A DNA stretch of 64,000 nt from Hydra vulgaris (lineage: Eukaryota > Cnidaria > Hydrozoa > Anthoathecata > Hydridae), in contig NC_088926.1 in the NCBI RefSeq assembly GCF_038396675.1, forward strand, positions 16,716,001 through 16,780,000, read 5' to 3'. The translations under genes were made by a program, and so were the position numbers. Positions within the stretch are counted from its first letter, which is position 1. Every line of letters starts with the position of its first letter. Below the pieces are notes generated by a model. That model did not search any database and was not told the DNA's origin. It was given only the letters and a program-made list of their open reading frames with translations. This document shows positions 22,226-63,606 of the stretch, one piece after another.

Positions 22226-22703
22226 GCAAAGATTGCTTGTTATATCACTAATGACACATTGCTGTAATATGTATAAATAAATGTGGAAAGGTGGCATCTA
22301 CATGTAAAAGAGATTTATAACAAAATAAAATTCAGGAATGTAAAAATACCCACAAACATGAACTTTAACCAACAGTAGTGTATGTTACATGCATGTGCAA
22401 CTGACAAAAACTTTCAATACCATTATGAGTAGGAAGAACTAATCAATTTTGAATGACATCCTACTAGTGGAATATATATAGTTGAGGCTGCTCATTATTT
22501 GGGTTATTCATTTTCATTAGTGCATTTTTTTAATAGCACCGTCTCAACCCTTTCAACAAAAATGTGGTAATCTTACAGTTACCCGGCCTAAAATAATTAT
22601 ACTTTTTTGCTTATTAGACTTGTCCTGACACTTTTTAATCATAAAGGAATATTCATTGGTTTCAGTACATACATCAATTATCTTATAGCCTGCTGCCATA
22701 AAG

Positions 22704-22835
22704 AAGCGCTGCTACATTAATTGAGGGTTTGGCATGGGTCAACAATTTTTTTTTCATTTCTTATTGAAATAATGAAAGGAAAGATTGCTGCCTAATGCCA
22801 AACTCTCAGTTGATGTAGTGGCACTGATGTATAAG
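22704..22835. mobile_element. Small foldback element
   Basis: GCTACATTAATTGAGGGTTTGGCAT on the left pairs with the reverse complement of the right end (GCCAAACTCTCAGTTGATGTAG) over about 35 bp with a few mismatches. A MITE relic; no duplication could be fixed. Confidence 0.55.
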
Positions 22836-23048
22836 ATGGTCAATGTAAGTACTGATGCCAATAAATATCATTCATGTTTGAAGAATACACTAACAAGAGC
22901 AAAATAAGCAAACAAAATTAACTAATTTAGGCCGCTTAACTGTAGGAATACCCCAAAACGTTATGTCATTATCATACATCTCAGGTTTGTGAGCATTCAA
23001 ACAGACAGAAAAAAGTAGAAAATATAAAAAAGATATATTACATTAAAT

Positions 23049-23310
23049 AATTGAATCGGTGAAAAAAAGAACAGTACTAGTCCAATATCTTCATTTCGAG
23101 ATAATCAATGTTTAAGTTTTAAACAATTACAGTTTATAAACTATTTATCAATCTAATTTATGGCAAAAAAAAAAAAAAAAAAAAAAAAAAGAAAGATAGA
23201 CTAGTATTATTTTTGTAGTACATAGAGATCAACATGTTATATGAAATTATGAAAAAAAAGTGCAAATAACAAAAAATGGACTAGCACTGGTCTTCTTCTC
23301 ACCAATTAAA
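23049..23310. mobile_element. MITE-like element with internal poly(A)
   Basis: Imperfect inverted ends: left GGTGAAAAAAAGAACAGTACTAGTCCA (about 23058-23084) against the reverse complement of the right end, GGTGAGAAGAAGACCAGTGCTAGTCCA (about 23278-23304). A 27-bp poly(A) tract starts at 23164. Confidence 0.55.
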
Positions 23311-23469
23311 TTATAAAATATACAAAATATTTTTACAAGGTAATAATTTACCAGCAATATCAATTAAGTAAAAAAACACTAAACTATTAACTACCCTGAA
23401 ATAAATATTGTATAAATGCATTTGTATATATGTAGATCACATGTGCACACTGCGAAGGATATATATTTC

Positions 23470-23699
23470 TGGCACTCCTCTTTAGTAAGTCCATAAAAAA
23501 CAAGTCACATTTTATGCAATAATATTTAACTACACTAACCCTGAACCTAAAATTAAAGTTTATTTTATTGAAAGCCATACCATAACCAAACACTAACCTA
23601 AACCCTGAGCCTAACCCAAAGAGTCAGGGTTAGGGTATGGCTTTTAGCAATACTTATTTCGTATGACTTTTTTACGGACTTACTAAAGGAGGGTGCCTG
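23470..23699. mobile_element. MITE with TTTAGTAAGTCCRTAAAAAA arms
   Basis: Left arm GGCACTCCTCTTTAGTAAGTCC; right arm reverse-complemented GGCACCCTCCTTTAGTAAGTCC; both continue with GTAAAAAA-type sequence. The centre carries CCTAACCC/GGGTTAGGG strings, telomere-like but too short to be a telomeric array. No coding. Confidence 0.65.
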
Positions 23700-26600
23700 A
23701 AATACACGTCCACCCACACTATAGTTGAAAAAGTAAATGGGCAGTAGTAAGACAAAATATATACACATCAACACTATGTAACTTCTTTTTAAAGGGATTT
23801 TTATACAACACATTAATAATAAACACAATTTAATTCAATAAATAAAAAAACTACACAAATAAACTAGCACAACTCAAAGAAAAACAGTGTAGTAAATAAA
23901 ATATCAGATTTTCTTTCTCTCTATAGTAAGACATTAAGATATTCAAAAAAGTAAATATATACATGCATTTATCATCTAGCTAATAAATACCAACTGCTTG
24001 TATTGACTACACTTTGAAAACTGTTTATAGATAATACACTACAAAAAGTAGTTTAAAAAAGACAAACTATTTACACATAAACATATTATTAGTTAAAATT
24101 TAAAAAATAAATATTTATGCATTCATAAAAGTCTTGATAAAAGGTTTAATAAATCGTAAAATAAATCATAAAAATAACTTCGGTAAGTGAAAGAAACCAT
24201 TTTAAACAATAAACTATTATACAGTAATACAAAAACTTTAAAAGACTACTACTATCAATTGATATTTTTTTACTCTAAAGCTACATTTGTAACTCAAACA
24301 TACTTACATTTAAAAATTAGTAGACACAAAATTTAGCTTTGGTTGAGACAAGACAGATGGCCAGCAAAAACGCCCAATCAACTGTATTAAGGGAAGAGAC
24401 GCTCATAAGCTTATGAACAACAAACAATAAAAATTTTAGACACGCCACAGAATCTATCTGGGGGCTTTTTTTTTTAAATTTATATTAATAAATTGTAAAT
24501 TAATTTTTTTTTATAAGTTTTATAAAATAATAATAAAATAATTTAAACATTTTTTAAAGTTTTACTAATTATATTAAAAAATAAATTTTCATAATTACAA
24601 AAAAAGTTTATTTTAAAATTTTGAAAGTTATATATTACACCCAAACATTTTAGTAGAGTTCATTCCTCTCAGTTGATGTTGTGAAACACTCAATAATATT
24701 ACGGGAACGATTTATTTAAAAACTATTAAAAATTTAGCATTACTGTTTGAGTTAGGGCGTTTGATTTTTTAAAAGCAACAAGAATAAAAAATAACCAATA
24801 CATCATTAAATCAACAATATAAAAATAATAAAAAATAATCGATTAATATTAACTTAAAAAGCACTCATTGTAGTTTTGCAAACATTTTCACGAAGCAATA
24901 TTTGCAGACGAAATTACATCATGCGGGAGGTATGCATCCATCAAACCGTTGAGTCTATCTAAATAAAACAACCACCCAATCATGCAATATACAACTAAAC
25001 ATGTTCTACATTTTAGATGCATTTATACTTACCATATTTTTTGATACTCGCCAAAAATAAAAAATAAAAAGTTTTTGTATTTTATCAAACTAAATTACAT
25101 TTTGTCGTCATTACAATTTTTTTAAATTTTATTTTAGCTTTTAATATTCGTCGATATTTATATATATATATTTTTTTTCTAATTTATTCTTTTTTCGACT
25201 TATTTTCGACTCGTCTGATTATTTTTATATATTCATCGATATTTATAGATCTTTTTTTTTTTAAATATATTTCAGTTAATATTCGTCGATATTTATGTAG
25301 GAACTAATTTATTTCTTAAACAAGCAAACAGGTTTTTAATCTAATAAAACTATTGGTCTCTTCGCTTATATATTTTTATTTTTTTGATAAATATAATAGT
25401 GTACTATCACAAGAAGATTCAGTTGGTACTCAATGCTTTAATTATCAATAAGAATTGGATGAATTGAGGATGTTTTTTTTTTCAAATTTTTTTCAGTTAT
25501 ACCAATAATAGAAAAATCAAAATTAATTAATGGTAGCATTATGTTTAAATCCTTTAGGTGTTTTGTAATAATGATGTTTTGGATGAAAAAGGGAGAGAGC
25601 ATTTATTTTATCAAAATTAAATGTACAGAACTTGCTTATATTATTAAATATACAAACTATGACTAATGAAGAAGTGATTTCCTCATCGGAATCTAAAACG
25701 TGAGGTGAAACATAATCATTAATTTGATTAGAAACTTTATTTAAATGAAAAGACGGAAAAAAGTAAACTGAGATGTATCATCAGTTTAAAGATGAGAGCC
25801 TAGAGTAAGGGGAGTGTCATTTGAAGGAAAGTGTCATTGTAATGATGGATTGAATAAATCAGAGAAAACATTGGAATATGTCAACAAATATTACGTGAGA
25901 AGATTATAGTGTTTTTTATAAACTTAAATTTTTATAACAACGTGATAAAAATCTAAGTTAAATTAATTAATTTAACAGCAAATATTGAAAGTTTTTTGTT
26001 TAAAATTAATTAAATTTTTAAAAAGTTCTCCTTTATATCTTTGACTCATCATTTTATTTCAAAGCACTTCCATTTGAAAAAGTGATTCTGAGTTTTGACA
26101 ATGATTGCAAAGGTTTTCACTAAATAACTTTTTAATAAATTTACACGGAGCAAAAGTTTTTTGACTTTTATTAAATCTTGATACGACAGAGTACTTTTAC
26201 AATCGAACAAATGCCAACTGCTGCAAAGTATAGTTTAAGCTGCAGAATTTAGTTTAAAACGAATCAGGTTGCTACTTTTAATAACGAGGAACCAATTAAC
26301 TTATCTAATTTTCTCATATCCTGCAAAGTAAAATTTACATAAACAGGTTTTGTAAAACAAGTTTTTCAACTTCTCTTGCAAATTCTGCAAGCCATAGTTT
26401 TCGCTTTAAACTTTTTAAAAAAACTTTCTAACAAAAATATAAAGATCAGCAATCTAATATTAGACGGGTGACAGATATCATAATATCATCGTCGTTATAT
26501 TTTTTTTTACTCCGTCACTTGCAGGACTTGACGGGATTTTTATTCCACCTGTAACAACTGCTTCCTCAACATTTATGTTGTTACTGTAAACCTTTCATAA

Positions 26601-28790
26601 GCTTCTCAAGAACCAGTATTTTCTTTCCATAACTCTTATGCAGCAGTGCAATTAGAATAACTGATTTTCTTAAGTCACGAAGTTGTTGATCTATTTGGGT
26701 TATAAATGTATCCAATATATTGAAATTAAAGTGCATGGTTAAATCACCAACTTTTTATCTCTGTAAAGTTCTTTTGTTATGCGTTTCTTTTTTGAAACTC
26801 GCCCCCCAAGCAGTACGGAAAACGCCGGAAACGTTGACCCAACATGTTGTGGTGCTTTCTTCAAGTTTAGTTTCTGCATCTGTTTTGTACATTTTCTTTT
26901 CATAAAAGAATCGATTGCCGCATTTAGACCTTTAAAAGCGTCGTCACTTTTCATGTAAAACAACTTTTTTCTTGAAACATTGATTAATAGTTTTACAAAC
27001 CAAATATCTATACCTTTGCATTGCAAATTTTTGAAGCATTTTTAAATTTATTAAAGATTAATAAATTGTAAATTTAGAAATATATTAGAATATTAAGGAA
27101 CTTCATATTTAACTATCTGTTTAACATATTTGGTAACCATTTTTTACAAAAACAGCGTAGAAAAAATTTGTAGTGAATATTTTGTATAACTAATTTCATT
27201 AATTAGTCATCTAATAAAAGAACTGTATATTGTAATAAATACTTATTAAATAATTATTTAATTTACGAGCAACACTGGCACAGCTTTTATTCCGAATTTT
27301 AATTCCCGCTCTGGCGATTTCTGCAAGACGGCTGTATCTTTTTATTTAAAGCTCTTCAATCATGTTATGCAACAAGAGGTCTTTTTGTTGTATTTTAATA
27401 ACCAGGAAGTAAAATAAATCAATAAAAAAAATTAAATAAAACAAGAATTGAAGATTAATAAAACTTATAAAGAAGAAACAGTAATAAAAACTTCAAATAA
27501 TTAGACTAAACAAGTTTAAAAACTTTAAAAATATTATAAAGACGTCTTTATAATTTTTTTAAATGGTGTTTAACGTACTCCAAAAATATTATTTCTATCT
27601 AATCTTACATAGTGCAACAATAAATTGTCAAGTATTGATGTTCGTACTGAGATTTTTCTAAACCTATGACTCGAGGTTTAAAATCTTTTTTTTTTAGCAA
27701 AAACATTTTAGGACCCTTATTAAGTTTTCTTCATTACTTTTCCGTTCCTTAATTTTATCTGAGCTAACTTAATCGCGCGTAATTTTGAAACTGAAATCGC
27801 GCGCAGAGTATTGCGAATCTGAAATAATAATAAACATAAGGTAATGAATTTCTAAAATCAATTGGTGTGTTGAAAAGTTCATCTGAAAATGTCACAGTTT
27901 ATTGACTTAGTAACAATGTATAAATTCTTTTAAAATAAGTTTGCAAAACTATACACAGGTCTGATCTTAACCCTAGCAGTAATTGTGTCTAACATAAATT
28001 GAGTCTAATTAATTGTGTCTAGCAAATTGATTACAGTAAAGAGTTATTAGAGAAACTTATTGTTTAGTTAGTGTCAAAAACTAGATGTACTGAAGAATTA
28101 GTATGCAGTTTTGAAAATGATAAAACTACAAGGAAAAGTTCAGATTCTTCATTAAAAGTTACAAATTCTTTTGTATTTAATGTTTCTTAGGGTTTCTTTT
28201 TTTAACTTATTTATACTTAGTTTACATGTTATCATAACAATTATGTATTTTTTTGTTTAAATAATTTTTTATTGCAAATATATTTTTCTAGTTATATAGT
28301 TTATATAGTTTTTTAGATTTTGTTTATGATTCCGAATTTCTCCACTGATAAATACATAAATATATGTAACAAAAAAAAGAGATAACATTTTTCATTAATC
28401 ATTAGTTTAATGTGAAATATGATAAAGACTTTTTATCATCACTATTATTACAAAAAAAATTGCACATGACATGTCAAAATGTGTGAAGTTGAAAATGTAT
28501 AATTATATATGTTAACATTTTAACTATATTATATTTTTAATACAAAATGCAAACTATTTGTTATAAAAAACATAATTTTTTTTGAAAGTTGGTCACTTTA
28601 ATATGTCGTATTTACAAACGAATAATTTATAAAATTTATATATAATATAATAAGTTTATAATATATAAGTTGTCTGTTAATATACTTAGCATATTAAAGT
28701 AAGCCACTTGTAAAATATGTGATATTATAGAACAAGTTGTTATTACTATTATATGTAAAAGAATTTTTTCTATTTATTAGTGCTATAAAT
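23700..28790. other. Long gene-poor AT-rich stretch
   Basis: No supported gene. There is a threefold ATTCGTCGATATTTAT-type repeat at 25135-25300. A minus-strand frame of 95 residues at 26739-27026, with further open blocks down to about 26450, has no recognised domain. Near 28660-28790 lies the 5' flank of UBR7, with no obvious promoter motif. Confidence 0.45.
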
Positions 28791-28791
28791 T

Positions 28792-57490
<28,699 letters not shown>

Positions 57491-58143
57491 GTAGTTTTTT
57501 AACAATTCCTAAGCTTTATATTAGGCATATATTAATAACTTTATTTAGATTATATACAGTGCTGACTTTTAGTGCTGTAATATATGTAAAATGTTAAACA
57601 CATTCAAGAATTGAAGGAAAAGATTTGTTTCTAAATTATGTGCTTTAAATGTTTGAATTTTGAAATATATAGGTTTGAAATGATAGGTTTCTTAAAAAAG
57701 AGTAGTAGTAGAAAAAGGCAGGTCCTGGCTCATTTTTTTTTTCAACCATATCCTTAACCATAATCTCATATCATATTTAGCTATAAACATATCCATACTC
57801 TCATAAGTCATTTAAACCAGTCGTAGTATGAAATTCGGTTTCTTGCTCATAAAAATTCTTTGATTTTACATGGATCCGAAGGATCTAAAAAATCAAAAGA
57901 TTTTTCCGTAGATCCAAAGGACCTTAAAAAAAGTGCATTTTCAAAAAAAGTGTCTGAACCAAAATATAAAGATAATGGTAGTATAACAACCATAATATAT
58001 TAATATATTATGGTTACAAACTATAAACTCTGAGCTAAAAAAAATTTTTTGTAGTTTTGTAATTTTAAATCAATTTTTAAGTCTTTCAGACCCATGTAAA
58101 TTCGAAGAATTTTTCAAGCTATAGTTTCATAACTGAAATCTAG
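57491..58143. other. Start of UBR7 intron 6 and left part of the Polinton-like element
   Basis: No gene. The left end of the Polinton-like element must lie about here, but I could not fix its terminal repeat. A 37-bp block at 57851-57887 recurs at 60026-60062. Confidence 0.5.
57870..57887 (-). terminator. Repeated hairpin, copy 1 (GGATCCGAAGGATC)
   Basis: On the minus strand TAGATCCTTCGGATCCAT, a 6-7 bp stem with a 3-nt loop, 257 nt beyond the fibre-like stop. The same 18 bp occur at the polymerase stop codon (60045-60062). A possible 3'-end signal for element genes; inference. Confidence 0.35.
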
Positions 58144-59442
58144 CTACGCATAATAGTAAATTACTCCTATTAAATCAAAACTTCCAGATTTCCTAACTTG
58201 CTCATCACCAGAGTTTATTGTTACTACTAATCTTCTACCATTAGTAACGCTAGGCATGGAGTCATTTTTACCAAAATTTCTGTAAAAAGAGATAGTAGTT
58301 GTAGAATCAATTTTTGGTTTTGATTGATACAATAGTCCAGATGATCTATTAGCAAATGAAGTAATATTAATTCCATTCCATGAAGATAAATAAAAATCTA
58401 CTAAACCAGATGAGCAGTATATGCATCTGCTATTATTTTCATATCCAGGAAATATTAAATTACTATAGTTATAGGGTGTCCAAGGTTGAATAACTGAGTC
58501 ATTGTTTTTAGGAGAATCGATTCCGTCATACATGCGTACTCTTGATTCATACCAATTTCCAGATTTACTGATAACATGCATTCTAATATATTTTAAATAA
58601 ACACCATTTCTATTACTTGCAATGTTTAATAATATATATTCATTACCATAAGTTGTGTTCAAATATCTAAATGTGGATGAGTATAGTTTAAGATCTGAAA
58701 TAAATGGGGGTATTAATGAAATATTTGCTTGCTGTGTTGAACTTATTGTAAAAAAAGGTTGCAATGAATATGTAAGTGGATTTCCAGTTTAATTGTTTAA
58801 TTCAATTTTTAGATTAGTTTTAAATGGTAAATCAAGTGTAAAGTATCCTCCTAATTCAATATTAGAATGTATATTACAACCTTGTAAAGAGTTAGTATAA
58901 AATGGCCCACCAAGTGGAGCGAATAATAAATCACAAGCTATACTTCCTATGCAAAGCGTATTATCTGCATATATCCTAATAAATATGTTACTTGATACAC
59001 TTCCATTAGGATTTGTTCCTTTAAATTCTAACCATAGTTTTCTGAGAATACCAGGACCACTATTTTGAATAAAAACTGCTGTTCCATCAGTACTTGTATT
59101 TGGTTCATCAGTACCTGTATTTGGTTCATCAGTACCTGTATTTGCTTCAAGAGTCTGGGATTTTACTCCCATGCATGTTAAGCTTGAATTTGGTACTATT
59201 TCTAAACTGCGAGGATTAGGTATTATTGTGTCAACATAGTACTTTGTAGCAGCATCATTTGGATTTGTAGGTTCTGCTACATTCATTAATTTGTTTGTAT
59301 TCATGTCAATATCACTAGTTGCATTATTTTGCCCATCTCTTCTAATAAACATACTATCAGCTTGAGATGCTGTTAATCCATTTGAAACTACTCAACTTGT
59401 AGTTGAATAAATTGTTGTACGTCCGAATTTATCAACAGGCAT
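58144..59442 (-). pseudogene. Fibre-like protein of the Polinton-like element, two in-frame stops
   Basis: One minus-strand frame of 432 codons from ATG 59442, broken only by a TGA near 59394 and a TAA at 58789-58791. The N-terminal part (DIDMNTNKLMNVAEPTNPND then AATKYYVD) resembles the repeat found at the base of phage and virus tail or fibre proteins. A short Thr/Asp/Glu/Pro repeat (TGTDEPN, three units) follows. The rest has GPGILRKLWLEFKG and alternating hydrophobic strands suggesting a beta-sandwich, perhaps like DUF2961-type proteins. A role in attachment is inference. The start ATG follows TATATAAA. Confidence 0.55.
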
Positions 59443-59477
59443 TTTATATATAAAGAAAAAAAAATTACCATAGATTA

Positions 59478-59906
59478 TTAATGAAAAATCATATCCTTCA
59501 TCTGAAAATCATATCCTTCATCTAGTTTTTTTAAAACATAGAGACACAAATGTCCACAAAATAAAGTATTTCCAAACTGAACTCTATCACTATTATAATA
59601 AACAAAGTCTTTTAAATAATTAACAACTTTGACAGGTGGGGGTTGTGCATAAGAGTCAAAACTTAATTTTTTTTCACTGTCTTTGTACCAGCAAATCCAA
59701 TGAAAACCCTGTGTACTTGAATCTCCTGTATTTAATATTCCACATTCTTTTTTTTGTGTATTTTTAGGTAATTGATCTCTTACAAATACAGCTTTAAAAT
59801 TTTTTATTTTTAGTTTTTTTGCTGCTTCTAACAATTGAAAATTTGTTAAAGGTTCATTAGGTAAAATTATCCCTTCAACATTGATAAGTTTATAATTATT
59901 TCTCAT
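59478..59906 (-). CDS. Adenovirus-type cysteine protease (Polinton PRO)
   Basis: 142 residues. The catalytic order His-Asp-Cys of C5/ULP1-type proteases is visible: FHWICWY (59686-59708), FDSYAQPPP (59637-59663) and LFCGHLCLYVL (near 59550). In Polintons this enzyme is thought to mature virion-like proteins. Length is somewhat short for the family. A 20-bp tandem duplication at about 59484-59523 alters the C-terminal tail. No stop before that, so the core could be intact. Confidence 0.7.
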   Translation of the reverse strand: MRNNYKLINVEGIILPNEPLTNFQLLEAAKKLKIKNFKAVFVRDQLPKNTQKKECGILNTGDSSTQGFHWICWYKDSEKKLSFDSYAQPPPVKVVNYLKDFVYYNSDRVQFGNTLFCGHLCLYVLKKLDEGYDFQMKDMIFH

Positions 59907-60044
59907 TTTTACTTATAAATTATTTTTTTTCTCAAAAAATAATTTTTGGGCTACCCTACCCCCACCCCTTGGGCTTCCCTATCCTCTACCCTATGGGCTC
60001 TTTGACCTCTTTGCCTAATTGACCTAAAAATTCTTTGAATTTCT

Positions 60045-60062
60045 ATGGATCCGAAGGATCTA
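60045..60062 (-). terminator. Repeated hairpin, copy 2, at polymerase stop
   Basis: The minus strand reads TAGATCCTTCGGATCCAT, and its first three bases are the TAG stop of the polymerase frame (60062-60060). Identical to 57870-57887, with similar flanks (AAAAATTCTTTGA upstream on the plus strand). Confidence 0.35.
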
Positions 60063-63060
60063 TAAATTATTTTCTTTTAATTTGTAGTGTCCATATGCTA
60101 ATGTGTGAATTCCGTCTTCTAAAATGACTCTTTTATCATCGTCTGTACTTAATGCTATTTTATTGACCTCATCTGTGTAAATTTCATGTGAATGTGATCT
60201 TATTACATTCATTTTCCTAACTTGATCCACTTTATTTAATAAACAATGTTTATAATCTTCATGTGTTATATGATTTTTTACAACATTTACTTTATTCCTT
60301 TACATTTTTTATTTTCTTTACCGTGTACTTTGTAGGAATACAATTTAGATCTTAATCCTACAAATTCTTCAATTTGTGCTCCTCCAGACTCATCTTTAAA
60401 CATTCCAATTACTTTTTTATTTATTTCAACTTTGAATCCTACAAGTTCTTTTGCTGGATGCTTTGGATCAAATTCACTTGTATCAAATTTGCTTTCAATA
60501 TCTTTAGAAATATCGGAAAAAAAGTCTACTGTTTTAATTTCGTATGCTAAAGAATCAGTATCTGTGAATAATAGTTTTGCTCGATCAGCATATTTTTTCT
60601 TTATGTAATCATAATGAAATTCATACATTGGAGTTTTGCTCAAATCTAATATACACATTCCTAAGTAAATTGGTTTGTTATACATTAATTTGGTTCTCTT
60701 CATGTGAATCGCTATTAAATTTTCATCAAATATCGTTCGACTCTCCAAGTTTGGTCTTGAAGCTAATTTAACAGCTTTATTTCTATTTGTCACTAATCTA
60801 ACATCAACTCTGTTCTCAATGTTCTCCATTATTTTTCCAAATACTGAGTTGTTCATCAGTTTGAAAAAGTCTTTTTCAAAATCATTCGTTGTCTTGGTTC
60901 TTAGATTAGTATTTAGGTCAATGTATTCGCTTAACCAAGAGCTTTGTTCAAAACTTAGACCTCTATGAATTTTTGTGATCTTTAGACCTAATCTTTCATA
61001 CAATTTAAGATTTTCATAATGGGTAACATAATTTTTCTTATTTTCCAAGTTAGGGACTAGTTTTTCAACTTTATCAATATTTTATCTTTCAGGAGCAAGT
61101 GGGTAGTCATTATGATCATCATGCAGATGTTCAGGATAATTTAAATCAACTTCTAGTATACATGGAATCGATTTCCAGTTTTTCAACTCATCTTCATCCA
61201 TCCATTTAAACCCATGTGTTGGAAGTGGCTTACTCATCGCCCATTCATATAGATTATTAGTGTCTAGATATTGGATGAATGTTGATTCTTTGCTTTTGTC
61301 ATATGCGTCATCCATTTACTTATTATTAGATGTTCCTAATCTATTCGATATCATACTGATTCCACCTCTTATTCCTTTCTTTATTATTAGTATCATATCG
61401 TAATCGCTCAACAGTTCTAATTTTACTTTTGTTTTCTTCAATGCTGCATCCCAAGCTAATCCTGGTGATGTATAATACCAAGCCGGATCTAATTTATAAT
61501 TTTTCATGCAAACATCTCTAAAATTTTCAAAAACATCTGCTAGTAAAAGCACATCTGAAACGTTGTACAAGTCATGATAATCTCTAAATGTTTTGCAATT
61601 AAACTCCTACCATACATTTTGTGCATGTGAGTAATCATCATCAATTATATCTTCATCGTTCAATTTAGAAAAAAACGATTCTTTTGTGGGTAATTGAGTT
61701 TCATTAAATTAATCAACAGAGTCTACCCAATCATAGGGATATACGCCTTTTTTTAGTAATAAATCTAATTGTTTCCCTGAATACAATTTTCTGATATTTT
61801 TACATTGCTCTTTTGATAAATTTTTTGATAAAGAATCTTAACTTGAAGGCATAAATCTATAACTGTCTAAGAAACGAATCTGGTGCTTTATTTCAACACT
61901 CTTTCCATCTTTAACAAACTCTCCAACTTTAATCTCTCTAGAAAAGCTAATATACTTTTCTTCGTTGTTTGGGATACAGCTCAATTTACCTCCTGATAAT
62001 TTCTTGATAAATAAGTGAGAATCATAACCAGATAAATTATGAAATAGTACTGGGAAGAAATCTGGAAATTTATATTTTAAGTTACAACTACTATGAGCAG
62101 CACCTCTATATTTTCCAGTAATGTGACAGTGGTCACGTACTTTATCATTATCCAAATCTTTTCCGCAAATGTGACATTCAGTTGCTGCATCGAAATCTTT
62201 CTTATTTGCATGTGTATATACAATATTCTTTTTAAATTTAATCCTGTTACAAATTTTTATGATATCTTCTTGTAATCTGTCAACAAATATTTGTGCAACA
62301 TCATCCGTTTCATTACTTGCAGTAAATGAAACTGGATTGCTTTGGTAAAAACTTTCATCGAAACATTTAATGTAGTAGCAGAACGAACTTGGTATATGCT
62401 TTTGATACTGTTTAGTATAGGATTCATTAGGATTAGGTTCACAGTACTGATAGGTTTGATGAAACTTTCAAAGTCAGCATATACTACAAATGGTACTCTC
62501 ATCGATCTATTGTGATTAGTAAACTGCATTGTCGATTTTGGTGGTAGAAGTTCAATACGCACTGAATCATATTACAATACGATTTGTGTTTAGATAATGA
62601 TTCTTCAGAATTAAACCCAAGTAAGCAATTTCTACAATAGTGAATAGTACATTTTTGCTTGGATGTTTGTGAAGAAAGTAATTTGCTCAAACTTTTTATT
62701 AAGCAGTAATGGTTGGTTTCACTATTTGAGATTAATAATAAATCTATTAAATGCTGACGATCATTATTCTTTGAAACACGTAAAGGATAAACTTTTAGTT
62801 GCTAAATTTTTGTCAAGTGGAATATAAGATTTAGGTTTAAGAGGATTATTCTCTATAGTATTTATATCCATCTTTTTAACAGAAACAAATCTCCAATTTG
62901 ACCCTAGCTGTTGAAATGATGATAAATTTTCTAAAATTCTCAACTTTGCTGTTTCATAAAGCTCATCTAAATCTGTTGATTCTAATACAACAGTACTCTT
63001 CATTGTAAATGGAACAGTTGTGGTTATAGTTTCTCCTGTTTTAATATCAGTACGCTCCAT
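60060..63060 (-). pseudogene. Protein-primed-type DNA polymerase B, broken
   Basis: About 1000 codons on the minus strand in several frames. Order: an N-terminal region (63060-62764), a Cys/His finger (CTIHYCRNCLLGF, 62600-62660), an H-x-x-TGKYRG-x-AH block with NLSGYDSHLFI (62000-62150, exonuclease region), LLLADVFENF (near 61530), motif A-like YLDTNNLYEWAM (61241-61280), motif B-like KLMNNSVFGK (60835-60865) and motif C TDTDSL (60546-60574), then YKHCLLNK and AYGHYK at the end. Breaks seen: shifts near 62760, 62550, 62200 and 61800, an in-frame TAA at 61316, a stop or shift near 61080 and one near 60288. The catalytic Asp residues of motifs A and C remain. Inactive as it stands. Confidence 0.8.
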
Positions 63061-63074
63061 TTCACAAGTGAGAA

Positions 63075-63461
63075 CTATATTAACTTTTGATTTTCTATTT
63101 TTAGTATTTTAATTGCACTTTTTTTAGCAGCGTTCATGAAAGATATAGCATCATATCCTTTTATTCCTTTAACTGAAAACTGGTTTGTTACATTCTTAAC
63201 AGCTGATTGTGATAATTTAAATTCTATCGGATTTCTAATTCCAAATTTTTGATATAAATTTAAAACTGTAGATTTTAATTCATCAACTTGTTTATTCACA
63301 ACCTTTTTAATCGGTTCTGGAACATATGATACAATCAAATCTGCAAGATTAGTAATCTTTTTATTTATTTCTTTTCTAATTTGTGTAATAGGTTGAAAAG
63401 GTGACGGAGTTAAAATTGTAGATGATATATCTGGAACAGGCTCATCAAGTAGATTTTCCAT
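63075..63461 (-). CDS. Small Polinton-associated ORF, unknown function
   Basis: 128 residues, directly upstream of the polymerase (14 nt gap) in the same direction. Contains KKITNLADLIVSYVPEPIKKVVNKQVDEL, an amphipathic helical stretch, and FSVKGIKGYDAISFMNAAKKSAIKIL near the C terminus. I recall similar small proteins next to polymerase B in invertebrate Polinton-like elements, but I know no function. No membrane segment or signal peptide. ATG preceded by TATATAAAA. Confidence 0.55.
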   Translation of the reverse strand: MENLLDEPVPDISSTILTPSPFQPITQIRKEINKKITNLADLIVSYVPEPIKKVVNKQVDELKSTVLNLYQKFGIRNPIEFKLSQSAVKNVTNQFSVKGIKGYDAISFMNAAKKSAIKILKIENQKLI

Positions 63462-63606
63462 TTTTATATATGTAAGATTTTTTTAATAGAAAAAATTTCT
63501 TTATATCATTTTTCAAAATATTTTTGCTTGTCAATATTTCATATGTAAAGTTTCATATGAAATTTAAATGCATCAATATTTCTATATGGCAAGATCTTAT
63601 TTAATT

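Noticed and set aside
23560..23640. Telomeric repeat (CCCTAA-like strings)
   Set aside because: Only single imperfect units, placed in the middle of a MITE.
26739..27026. 95-residue minus frame, perhaps a hAT C-terminal scrap
   Set aside because: No motif specific enough; the neighbouring frames are broken and the resemblance is weak.
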